Assembly (NCBI GenBank): GCA_024682555.1
Contig: JAIKZD010000053.1
Coordinates: forward strand, 1-64,000
Origin: Lachnospiraceae bacterium
GTDB taxonomy: Bacteria; Bacillota; Clostridia; Lachnospirales; Lachnospiraceae
Reading direction: 5' to 3'
Length of the DNA: 64,000 nucleotides
The translations under genes were made by a program, and so were the position numbers. Shown piece after piece: positions 48,574-57,318 of the stretch. The notes under the pieces were generated by a model. The model searched no databases. It worked only from the letters and a program-made list of their open reading frames with translations, and was not told where the DNA came from. Each line of letters starts with the position of its first letter. Within the stretch, counting starts at the first letter, position 1.

Positions 48574-48765
48574 ATGATCTCATGGTTTACACAGAATATC
48601 GGAACACTCCTCATTTCTCTTCTCCTATTAATGATCGTGGCAGGAATCATTTATACGATCATAAGAGACAAAAAACAGGGAAGAACCTCCTGCGGGGCAG
48701 ACTGTGCACACTGTAGGATGTGCACGGCCTGTGGCCGGGGAACAAAGGACCAAAAGGTCCGGTGA
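48574..48765 (+). CDS. FeoB-associated Cys-rich membrane protein
   Basis: Single TM followed by CGADCAHCRMCTACG; directly downstream of feoB. Confidence 0.85.
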   Translation: MISWFTQNIGTLLISLLLLMIVAGIIYTIIRDKKQGRTSCGADCAHCRMCTACGRGTKDQKVR

Positions 48766-48797
48766 GGCAGGGATCGGTATTTTGAAAAAATAAAAAA

Positions 48798-48846
48798 GCT
48801 CGTCAGACAGTCAATGGTTTAGCGGACGGTCTGACGGGCTTTTTTG
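48798..48846 (+). terminator. intrinsic terminator after feo operon
   Basis: AGCTCGTCAGAC...GTCTGACGGGCTTTTTT. Confidence 0.88.
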
Positions 48847-48942
48847 ATCCTTTAATATGGGAGTTTTACAAGCGGAGGAAAGACTGTATACTGATAAATG
48901 TGTATATCCGGAAAGGATGGACAGAAGGACAGAGGATTCGAA

Positions 48943-49692
48943 ATGGATAATATAAGCATAATACCGGTAACGGCAGTAAGCCGCGACGGAAAGAAAACCC
49001 CGGAAGAGATATCCGTTATCTCGGAGCATGTTCTTACGGTGATAGTCAATGAGAAACGGTTATACAGACTGGTCTGCACAAAGGACCGCCTGAAAGAGCT
49101 TGTTTACGGACGCCTGTTCACGGACGGCCTGATAGAAAGGGCAGATGATGTGGAAAAACTGTATTTTTGCAGGCACGAAAATGAGGCAAGCGTATTTCTG
49201 AAAAAGGAGATCCTCTGGGAGAAAGAGATCGAGACGGATCTGACCTGCTGCACGGGAAATAAGGTATATGCACGGGCAGATGGAAGGAAGGGATTAAGAA
49301 AACTTCCGGAACATGATATCGATCCGGATCTGGTATTTGCCCTGGCCGATGAGTTCGGAAAGGATACCGCCCTCCACGGACGGACCGGAGGAAGTCATAT
49401 CTGTATCCTTGCGGAAAAGGGAAAGATAAATCTCATATGTGAAGATATAGGACGACATAATACCGTGGACAAAGCAGCGGGCTATGCGATCCTCAATGAT
49501 ATCTCCCCGGAGCGGTGCATGCTCTTTACCTCAGGCCGCGTTCCGGTTGACATGGTTGAAAAAGTCATAGCTGCCGGATTCCCGGTTCTTATATCAAAAT
49601 CCGTACCCACTAAGGAGTCTGCGGAATTAGCGAAAAAATACGGTCTCAGCCTGATATGCAGGGCATGGCCGGATAAGTATGATATACTATGA
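48943..49692 (+). CDS. fdhD: formate dehydrogenase accessory sulfurtransferase FdhD
   Basis: ELVYGRLFTDGLI; CTGNK; ALHGRTGGSHICIL; CEDIGRHNTVDKAAGYAI; TSGRVPVDMVEKVIAAGFPVLISKSVPT. Confidence 0.93.
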   Translation: MDNISIIPVTAVSRDGKKTPEEISVISEHVLTVIVNEKRLYRLVCTKDRLKELVYGRLFTDGLIERADDVEKLYFCRHENEASVFLKKEILWEKEIETDLTCCTGNKVYARADGRKGLRKLPEHDIDPDLVFALADEFGKDTALHGRTGGSHICILAEKGKINLICEDIGRHNTVDKAAGYAILNDISPERCMLFTSGRVPVDMVEKVIAAGFPVLISKSVPTKESAELAKKYGLSLICRAWPDKYDIL

Positions 49693-49748
49693 AGGTGTTC
49701 TCATTTGATATTTTGGTTTAAGACAGCTTATTAAGGAGGCAGGGGAAA

Positions 49749-50693
49749 GTGAAAACAAAGGTATTTATAGACGGAAGCGAAGGAACAACGGGGCTCAGGA
49801 TCCATGAAAGGTTTTCGGAGAGAGATGATATTGAGATACTCTCTATCAGTGCCGAGCTCAGAAAGGATCCAAAGGAACGGAAACGCCTGATCAATGCTTC
49901 CGACGTGACTTTTCTCTGTCTTCCCGATGCGGCGGCGGAAGAGTCGGTGTCGCTTGTCGAAAACGAGAACGTGGTCATCATAGACGCGTCCACCGCTCAC
50001 CGGACAAACGAAGGGTGGGCTTACGGATTTCCGGAGCTTTCGGATGAACACCGCATGGCGGTAAAAACCGGAAAGAGGATCGCGGTACCCGGATGTCATG
50101 CGACAGGCTTCATAGCTCTTGTATATCCCATGATCAAAGGGGGCTTCATGCCTCCCGATTATCCCGTCAGCGCATTTTCCCTGACAGGATATTCCGGAGG
50201 GGGCAAAAAAATGATCGCCGCATATGAGGCCGAGGACAAGAAGGAGGATCTGTTTGCTCCCCGGGAATATGCGATCTCACAGCAGCATAAGCATCTTAAG
50301 GAAATGAAAAAAATAACCGGACTAAACAGAACCCCTTTATTCAGCCCCATAGTTGATGATTATTACAGCGGGATGGTGGTGACCGTGCCTTTATATACGG
50401 ATATGCTGAAAGGCGCCGATGTTTCCGTTATCCGCGGTTATTTAAAGGATCATTACAGGGGACAGAGATTCATTACCGTAGCCGATGAGGATGACGGGAT
50501 CGCTTCAACAGGGTTTATTTCCGGTAATCAGCTTTCGGGTTACGACGGCTTAAAGATATATGTTACGGGAAACGAGGACAGGATACTTTTGATCTCGCAG
50601 TTTGACAACCTGGGAAAGGGCGCATCGGGAGCGGCAATGCAGTGCATGAACATAGTTCTTGGCTGTGATGAGGCGAAAGGACTGAACCTGTGA
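49749..50693 (+). CDS. argC: N-acetyl-gamma-glutamyl-phosphate reductase (type 2)
   Basis: VFIDGSEGTTGLRIHERF; DASTAHRT; YGFPEL; VPGCHATGFIALVYP. Confidence 0.94.
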   Translation: MKTKVFIDGSEGTTGLRIHERFSERDDIEILSISAELRKDPKERKRLINASDVTFLCLPDAAAEESVSLVENENVVIIDASTAHRTNEGWAYGFPELSDEHRMAVKTGKRIAVPGCHATGFIALVYPMIKGGFMPPDYPVSAFSLTGYSGGGKKMIAAYEAEDKKEDLFAPREYAISQQHKHLKEMKKITGLNRTPLFSPIVDDYYSGMVVTVPLYTDMLKGADVSVIRGYLKDHYRGQRFITVADEDDGIASTGFISGNQLSGYDGLKIYVTGNEDRILLISQFDNLGKGASGAAMQCMNIVLGCDEAKGLNL

Positions 50694-51664
50694 TCCGCAG
50701 GATACCGGTTATCTTGACATGTGCCATGCTGATCCTGTCGGGATGCGGATCGGGGAAAAAAACAGACAGCAGAGCGGATAACGAGGTTTCGCCCGAAAAG
50801 GCGGATCAGCGGGAAGTAGTGATCGAGATAACAGGTTCTGGATCTCGGGATGAAAGCGATCCAAATGCCCGGCCGGAATCCGAAGAAGCACCGGAACCCG
50901 AGGAAACACCGGAACCCGAGATCCTGCATTTTGTGGATGTTTTCGGGGAGGAATATGAAGTTGAGATAAATGACAATATCGCCAAAACACCCTACGATAA
51001 CGCGGCATTTGAGAGAAACGGGGACAGGCTTTCATATGAGGATGACGTTTTTTCATCGGAATGGGGAATAGACGTATCCAGATATCAGAATACGATAAAC
51101 TGGGAAAAAGTAAAAGCAGCGGGGGCAGAGTTTGCTTTTATAAGGATAGGATTCAGGGGGTACGGAACCGAAGGCTCCTTAAACCTTGATGACCGGTTTA
51201 AGAGAAATATCGAAGAGGCCAAAAAAGCCGGAATTGACGTAGGCGTGTATTTTTTTGCCCAGGCTGTCAATGAGGAAGAGGCAAGGGAAGAGGCGGAATT
51301 CGTGATAAAGAATCTCGAGGGATACGAGCTTGATCTTCCGGTTGTCTATGATCCCGAGAGCATACTGGATGCGGAGGCAAGAACGGACAATGTTACCGGG
51401 GAACAGTTTACAAAGAATACCGAAGTCTTCTGCTCCGTGATCAAAGAGGCAGGCTACAGCCCGATGATCTACTGCAATATGCTCTGGGAAGCCTATGAAC
51501 TGGATCTGGAGAAGCTGTCGGAATATCCCGTGTGGTATGCCGATTATGAGTACTATCCCCAGACCCCTTATTTGTATGAATACTGGCAGTACAGTAATGA
51601 AGGCCGGATCGATGGCATTTCCGGCGGTATCGATCTGAACATCCGTATGGTCAGAAAACCCTGA
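50690..51664 (+). CDS. lipoprotein with GH25 (lysozyme-like) domain
   Basis: LILSGCGSG lipobox; WGIDVSRYQNTINWEKVKAAGAEFAFIRIGFRGYG...YWQYSNEGRIDGISGGIDLN. Confidence 0.93.
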   Translation: MIRRIPVILTCAMLILSGCGSGKKTDSRADNEVSPEKADQREVVIEITGSGSRDESDPNARPESEEAPEPEETPEPEILHFVDVFGEEYEVEINDNIAKTPYDNAAFERNGDRLSYEDDVFSSEWGIDVSRYQNTINWEKVKAAGAEFAFIRIGFRGYGTEGSLNLDDRFKRNIEEAKKAGIDVGVYFFAQAVNEEEAREEAEFVIKNLEGYELDLPVVYDPESILDAEARTDNVTGEQFTKNTEVFCSVIKEAGYSPMIYCNMLWEAYELDLEKLSEYPVWYADYEYYPQTPYLYEYWQYSNEGRIDGISGGIDLNIRMVRKP

Positions 51665-51667
51665 TCA

Positions 51668-52564
51668 TCACATTTTGTACAATACCGAATCGTCGATGTC
51701 CGAAACCTTTGAAAATCCCGTAAAGCTCATGATATACCTGAGCTCGTTCCCGACTTTTCTGATGAATTCCTTTACACCCTCCACTCCGTCTTTTTCAAGT
51801 GAAGGCAGCATTGATCTGCCCACGGCACAGGCATCGGCGCCAAGAGCAAGTGCCTTGAAGACATCGGCTCCGCCTGCTATGCCGCAGTCCACTATGATCT
51901 TTACGTCACGGCCCTTTAAGGCTTCTTTTATTTTCGGAAGGATCATCATGGGAGGCACCGCATAAGGAAGCCTTCCGTGGTGGTGGCTCACTATGATCGC
52001 CTTAGCCCCTATATCAGCGCTTTTTACCGCATCCTGTACGCTGAGAACGCCCTTTATGACAAAGGGGAGCTTTGTATTATCAACATATGACCTGAGCATT
52101 TCAGAGGTCTGTTCGGCCATTTCTTCGCCCATTACAACATCAGGACCGTTTTCACCGAAGATATGGTCTATATCCATGCCGATCCCGAAGGCTCCGATAC
52201 TTTCGGCATACTGCATCTGGTCCCTTACCTTTCCGTTGTCCGCATAAGGCTTTACTATCCTTACGGTTTTGGCACCGGTATCAACAAGCTTTTTGAACTG
52301 CTCATTTTCCATCATTCCGCAGAAATTAAGAATATTGCATTCCTTTGCGGCCATGGAGTACTCCTCCAGTCCAGTATGGGGTCTGCCGTTATAATTCTTA
52401 AGGTGTGAAAAGGCAGGCATCATGACCGGCATATCAAATTCCGCTCCGAAAAACGAGGTTTTAATATCCGCCACAACAGAGTCAATGAGCCTTTCCTCGA
52501 TAAGTATCGAATCCATGTATTTTTCGGTTATAAGATTTGCATCGGAGATCCTTGTGTATTCCAT
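51668..52564 (-). CDS. FMN-dependent alpha-hydroxy-acid oxidising/dehydrogenase family protein
   Basis: PFVIKGVLSVQDAVKSADIGAKAIIVSHHHGR; IIVDCGIAGGADVFKALALGADACAVGR. Confidence 0.9.
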   Translation of the reverse strand: MEYTRISDANLITEKYMDSILIEERLIDSVVADIKTSFFGAEFDMPVMMPAFSHLKNYNGRPHTGLEEYSMAAKECNILNFCGMMENEQFKKLVDTGAKTVRIVKPYADNGKVRDQMQYAESIGAFGIGMDIDHIFGENGPDVVMGEEMAEQTSEMLRSYVDNTKLPFVIKGVLSVQDAVKSADIGAKAIIVSHHHGRLPYAVPPMMILPKIKEALKGRDVKIIVDCGIAGGADVFKALALGADACAVGRSMLPSLEKDGVEGVKEFIRKVGNELRYIMSFTGFSKVSDIDDSVLYKM

Positions 52565-52691
52565 ATTTTTCTTCCTTTCCGTTACTTCAAAAACTGTCTG
52601 TTTCCCAACATCTGAATCATATTATAAAACCGGAAGCATATCAATCTAAAGATGACCTTATATCCGGGATGGCGGGATAAATCCTCATATC

Positions 52692-52738
52692 TTGACAGAA
52701 GGAGGCTGCTTCGTTATAATTGGGAACGATTCCCAATT
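52692..52738 (+). promoter_or_regulatory. promoter with Zur/Fur-like operator
   Basis: TTGACA (52692-52697), 17-nt spacer, TATAAT (52715-52720); perfect palindrome AATTGGGAA-CGA-TTCCCAATT (52718-52738) overlapping the -10/start region. Confidence 0.87.
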
Positions 52739-52758
52739 TGCAAGGAGGCCGGCAAAGC

Positions 52759-53223
52759 ATGAATTCACGGTCAAAATACAGGACCAGGCAGAGGGAGATC
52801 CTGCTTGACTACCTTAAAACGGTAAGCGGAAAACACATCACTGCGGGTGATGTATGTGAATATCTTAAGGATCAGGGCGCGGAAATAGGCCAGTCCACGG
52901 TATACCGTCATCTGGAAAGCCTTGTGGATGAAGGTCTCCTAAACAAGTATGTTATCGATCCGAACAGTCCCGCATGTTTTGAATATGTGGATCCCGACAG
53001 TCATGAGGAAGGCTGTATCTGCTTTCATTGCAGATGTGAAAAATGCGGGATCCTGATACACCTTCACTGTGACGAGCTTGAGGAGATAGAGGATCATCTC
53101 TATAAAGAACACCGTTTCAGGCTGGATCCTTACAGAACGGTTTTTTACGGATTATGTGACAAGTGCATGGAACAGAAGCCGGGGAAAGCCGGAAAGGGCG
53201 GCGGGAGCCGGTCCGGAAGGTAA
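52759..53223 (+). CDS. Fur-family regulator (likely Zur)
   Basis: RTRQREILLDYLKTVSGKHITAGDVCEYLKDQGAEIGQSTVYRHLESLVDEGLLNKY; CxxC metal motifs; heads znuABC-like genes. Confidence 0.92.
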   Translation: MNSRSKYRTRQREILLDYLKTVSGKHITAGDVCEYLKDQGAEIGQSTVYRHLESLVDEGLLNKYVIDPNSPACFEYVDPDSHEEGCICFHCRCEKCGILIHLHCDELEEIEDHLYKEHRFRLDPYRTVFYGLCDKCMEQKPGKAGKGGGSRSGR

Positions 53224-53234
53224 GGTGGATCATT

Positions 53235-54230
53235 ATGAAGAAAGCATTTTTATATTTTTTTCCCATCCTGATCGTTTCACTGTGTTTGTCGGGATGCAGG
53301 ACAGGTTCTGCCGACAATACCGGAGAAAAAGAAAAACTTAAGATAGTTGCCACGATCTTTCCCGAATACGACTGGGTAATGAATATTCTGGGAGATAATG
53401 CCGACGGGGCTGAGGTGACACTTCTTCTTGATAAGGGGGTGGACCTTCACAGTTATCAGCCCACTGCCGGGGATATACTTAAAATCTCCTCCTGTAACAT
53501 GTTTATATATGTGGGCGGTGAGTCCGATGCCTGGATAGAGGATGCGCTCAGTGAAGCCGTCAATAAAGAGATGACGGTGATCAGCCTTATGGAACTGACG
53601 GGTGACTCGGCAAAAGAAGAGGAAATCACAGAGGGAATGCAGGACCCGGAGGATGAAGGGGAGATTGGGGAAGATTCCCGGGATCCGGAGAAAGAATATG
53701 ATGAGCATGTCTGGCTGTCACTTAAAAATGCCGCAAAGTATACGGGATACATAGCGGAAAAGCTGGAACTTGCGGATCCCGGAAATGCGGCGGCATACAG
53801 GGAAAATGCTGCCGGCTACATAGAAAAACTCAATGATCTTGACAGACGTTTCGCGGAGGCTGTTTCCGAAGGCTCAAAAGACACGCTGCTTTTCGGGGAC
53901 CGGTTTCCTTTCAGATATTTAACGGATGATTACGGACTTTCCTATTATGCGGCATTTCCGGGATGTTCCGCGGAAACCGAGGCAAGCTTTGAGACCGTTA
54001 CCTTCCTTGCGAAGAAGGTGAATGAGCTTTCGCTTCACTCTGTCATAACCATTGACGGCGGAGATCAAAAGATCGCGGAAACCATAGTTAAGAATACGGA
54101 AACAGGCGATCAGCGGATATTGACAATGGATTCCATGCAGTCCGTAACAAAAGAGGACACGGAAAAGGGAACGACCTATCTGTCCGTTATGGAAAACAAT
54201 CTTTCGGTTCTTTCACAGGCGCTTGAGTAG
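53235..54230 (+). CDS. znuA: zinc/metal ABC transporter substrate-binding lipoprotein (ZnuA-like)
   Basis: VATIFPEYDWVMNILGD; VDLHSYQPTAGDI; EHVWLSLKNA; LFGDRFPFRYLTDDYGLSYYAAFPGCSAETEAS. Confidence 0.92.
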   Translation: MKKAFLYFFPILIVSLCLSGCRTGSADNTGEKEKLKIVATIFPEYDWVMNILGDNADGAEVTLLLDKGVDLHSYQPTAGDILKISSCNMFIYVGGESDAWIEDALSEAVNKEMTVISLMELTGDSAKEEEITEGMQDPEDEGEIGEDSRDPEKEYDEHVWLSLKNAAKYTGYIAEKLELADPGNAAAYRENAAGYIEKLNDLDRRFAEAVSEGSKDTLLFGDRFPFRYLTDDYGLSYYAAFPGCSAETEASFETVTFLAKKVNELSLHSVITIDGGDQKIAETIVKNTETGDQRILTMDSMQSVTKEDTEKGTTYLSVMENNLSVLSQALE

Positions 54231-54259
54231 GTGCAGGCGCTTTATCAGGAGAAGTTTAA

Positions 54260-55027
54260 ATGGCATTTATAACGGCAAAGGATCTTTTTCTGGGATATGA
54301 TTCCCAGGTGATAATAAGCGGTTTAAGTTTTACCGTGAATAAGGGTGATTATCTCTGCATAGTCGGGGAAAACGGGTCGGGAAAGACTACCCTTATGAAA
54401 GCCCTGCTGCATCTGAATCCTCCCCTTAAGGGATCGATAGAGACAGGTGACGGTTTAAGGGCTGATGAAATAGGGTATCTTCCCCAGCAGACCGAGGTAC
54501 AGAGGGATTTTCCCGCTACCGTAAGGGAGATAGTACTGTCGGGCTGTCAGGGAAGGCTTGGCCTCAGACCGTTTTATAACAAAGAGGAAAAAAAGCTTTC
54601 CGAAGAAAATATGGCACTGATGGGAATTTCAGACCTTGCGGGAAGCTGCTTCAGGGAATTATCGGGCGGGCAGAAACAGAGAGTCCTGCTTGCCAGGGCA
54701 CTGTGTGCCACGAGGAAGGTACTTCTTCTTGACGAGCCGGTTGCCGGTCTTGATCCCGTGGTCACCAGACAGATGTACGAGCTCATCGCACAGCTCAATT
54801 CCGAAGGCATCACGATCATAATGATCTCCCATGATATCGAAGCTGCACTCAGATATGCAAGTCATATACTGCATATCGGAGACAGCGTATTCTTCGGTAC
54901 AAGGGAGGAATACTTTAAAAGCGAGCCCGGAAAGATATTCATTAATGAAAAAGGATCCGGGGATGAGCAGGATCCCGGAAGAAAACATCCTGAAGAAAAG
55001 ACCGCGGAGGAAGGAGGCAGGACATGA
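54260..55027 (+). CDS. znuC: metal ABC transporter ATP-binding protein (ZnuC-like)
   Basis: CIVGENGSGKTTLMKALL; ELSGGQKQRVLLARAL; LLLDEPVAGLDP. Confidence 0.95.
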   Translation: MAFITAKDLFLGYDSQVIISGLSFTVNKGDYLCIVGENGSGKTTLMKALLHLNPPLKGSIETGDGLRADEIGYLPQQTEVQRDFPATVREIVLSGCQGRLGLRPFYNKEEKKLSEENMALMGISDLAGSCFRELSGGQKQRVLLARALCATRKVLLLDEPVAGLDPVVTRQMYELIAQLNSEGITIIMISHDIEAALRYASHILHIGDSVFFGTREEYFKSEPGKIFINEKGSGDEQDPGRKHPEEKTAEEGGRT

Positions 55028-55857
55028 CCGGTACGCTTATGGAATATATCCGGTACCCCTTCGTCAGATATGCCCTGATCGTGGGGACTCTTATCGCGCT
55101 GTGTTCCTCTCTTCTCGGAGTGACACTGGTGCTTAAGAGGTTTTCTTTTATCGGCGACGGTCTGTCCCATGTGGCGTTCGGTGCCATTGCCATTGCAACG
55201 GTTTTACAGCTTACGAATAAGATGATCATCGTACTGCCCCTCACCACCCTAAGTGCGGTCCTGTTACTCAGGACCGGGAAGAATACAAAGATCCGGGGTG
55301 ATGCCGCGATAGCAATGATATCCGTGGCTGCTCTTGCTTTCGGATATCTCCTTATGCATATTTTTTCAACATCATCAAACCTTTCGGGAGATGTTTGCTC
55401 AACTTTATTCGGTTCGGCATCCATTCTTACACTGACACAGCCGGAAGTATGGCTCTGCATAATACTTTCCGCGGCGGTAGTGCTGATCTTTGTCCTGTTT
55501 TATAACAAGATCTTTGCCGTGACCTTTGATGAGGATTTTTCACGGGCAGCGGGGACAAAGGCGGATGCATACAATCTGCTGATCGCGGTCGTTATTGCCG
55601 TTATCATAGTGCTTGCAATGAATCTGGTAGGATCTCTTCTGATATCTGCGCTTGTGATCTTTCCCGCACTGTCCGCAATGCGTATCTTTAAGAGCTTCAG
55701 ATCCGTTACGGTCTGTTCTGCCGTTCTTTCCGTGATATGTGCCGTATTCGGGATGGTGATCTCGATCCTTGCAGGAACCCCTGTGGGGTCAACCATAGTC
55801 GCCGCAAACGCCGCTGCTTTCGGGATCTGTTATGTTACGGGGATCAAAAGGTCATGA
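55024..55857 (+). CDS. znuB: metal ABC transporter permease (ZnuB-like)
   Basis: LGVTLVLKRFSFIGDGLSHVAFGAIAIA; NLVGSLLISALVIFPALSAMRIFKSF. Confidence 0.95.
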   Translation: MTGTLMEYIRYPFVRYALIVGTLIALCSSLLGVTLVLKRFSFIGDGLSHVAFGAIAIATVLQLTNKMIIVLPLTTLSAVLLLRTGKNTKIRGDAAIAMISVAALAFGYLLMHIFSTSSNLSGDVCSTLFGSASILTLTQPEVWLCIILSAAVVLIFVLFYNKIFAVTFDEDFSRAAGTKADAYNLLIAVVIAVIIVLAMNLVGSLLISALVIFPALSAMRIFKSFRSVTVCSAVLSVICAVFGMVISILAGTPVGSTIVAANAAAFGICYVTGIKRS

Positions 55858-57206
55858 ATACGGTTTCGATAGATAAAAAGGCATTTAATAAAGAGCTTAT
55901 ACGGCTTGCTTTTCCCATATCTTTCCAGAGCCTGATGCTTGCCATGGTCGCTGCGGGGGATGCCCTGATGCTTGGACGGGTAACCCAGAATGAAATGACG
56001 GCAGTGTCCTTAGCCACACAGGTTCAGTTCGTGCTCAGCATGTTTGTTTTTTCCGTGACGGGAGCAGGATCGATACTCGGTGCCCAGTATTTCGGAAAAG
56101 GGGACAGAAAAACCCTGTCTGACATATTCAATATCATGTTAAGGTATTCCGTTGCAATTTCCTTTATCTTTTTCCTTGCATGTGAATTATTCCCGGAAAT
56201 GCTCATGATGATATTCACGGGTGATGATATCCTGATAAGCCTGGGAGCTTCTTATCTGCGTATAGCCGGATGGTCCTACCTTATGAGCGGGATCTCCCAG
56301 TGTTACCAGACGATAATGAAGGTTTCGGACCATGTGAAACCCTGCGTGCTCATAAGTTCCGGGGCGGTCATCCTGAATATCGTCTTCAATGCGGTGTTTA
56401 TCTTCGGGTATCTGGGGGCGCCCAGGATGCAGTCAAAGGGTGCCGCCCTTGCGACATCCCTTGCAAGGCTCATCGAGCTTTTTCTGTGCATCTTTGTCTC
56501 ACGGGGGCCGGGTCACATACGTCCCTGCTTAAAAAGACTGTTTGCCCGTACCGGACTTCTGCATAAGGATTTTTTGAGGCAGTGTCTTCCTCTTATGGGC
56601 GGATCCCTATTCTGGGGTGTGGGCTTTACATCCTACACGGCGATAATGGGACACATGGGTAGCGATGCGGCCGCAGCAAATTCGGTATCGGCTGTGGTAA
56701 GGGACCTGGTATGCTGTATGTGTAACGGCATCGGAACGGCTACGGGGATCATGGTCGGAAATGAGCTTGGCAGAGGAAACCTTGAGAAAGGAAGGGTTTA
56801 CGGAATAAGGCTTAAGAATCTGTCCTATCTTATCGGATTTATATCTCTTGCCATTGTCCTTCTGGTAACGCCTCTCATAGAAGGGATCGTTATCCTTACC
56901 GACAGGGCAAGAGGATATCTTACCGGAATGATGATAATCATGGCGTTTTATATGATCGGAAGATGCGTAAACACGGTAACCATCAACGGGGTACTGGATG
57001 GAGGCGGCGATACACTGTTTGACATGTACAGCCTGATGGTATGTATGTGGATGATAGCGATCCCTTTGGCACTTCTCGGGGCATTCAGATTCAACTGGCC
57101 CGTACTTGCCGTTTACGCCTGTACCTGCCTTGATGAGGTGGGAAAGATCCCCTGGGTGATGATACGCTTCAGGAAATACAAATGGGTGAGAAACCTGACA
57201 AGGTGA
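55854..57206 (+). CDS. MATE-family efflux transporter
   Basis: LIRLAFPISFQSLMLAMVAAGDALMLGRVTQNEMTAVSLATQ; ATG overlaps znuB stop. Confidence 0.94.
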   Translation: MNTVSIDKKAFNKELIRLAFPISFQSLMLAMVAAGDALMLGRVTQNEMTAVSLATQVQFVLSMFVFSVTGAGSILGAQYFGKGDRKTLSDIFNIMLRYSVAISFIFFLACELFPEMLMMIFTGDDILISLGASYLRIAGWSYLMSGISQCYQTIMKVSDHVKPCVLISSGAVILNIVFNAVFIFGYLGAPRMQSKGAALATSLARLIELFLCIFVSRGPGHIRPCLKRLFARTGLLHKDFLRQCLPLMGGSLFWGVGFTSYTAIMGHMGSDAAAANSVSAVVRDLVCCMCNGIGTATGIMVGNELGRGNLEKGRVYGIRLKNLSYLIGFISLAIVLLVTPLIEGIVILTDRARGYLTGMMIIMAFYMIGRCVNTVTINGVLDGGGDTLFDMYSLMVCMWMIAIPLALLGAFRFNWPVLAVYACTCLDEVGKIPWVMIRFRKYKWVRNLTR

Positions 57207-57318
57207 TCTTTAAAGGGGGAAAACCCTTCGGTTGCATTTGACATAAGCATTATTGTGGTGATACCCTTAATAACCGAGGTGTACAGACTTTTATATCAAT
57301 TTGAAAAGGAGATTAAGG

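Noticed and set aside
48943-49692. Possible formate dehydrogenase/selenocysteine locus around fdhD
   Set aside because: No fdh structural gene, selA/selB or molybdenum cofactor genes are visible in the window.
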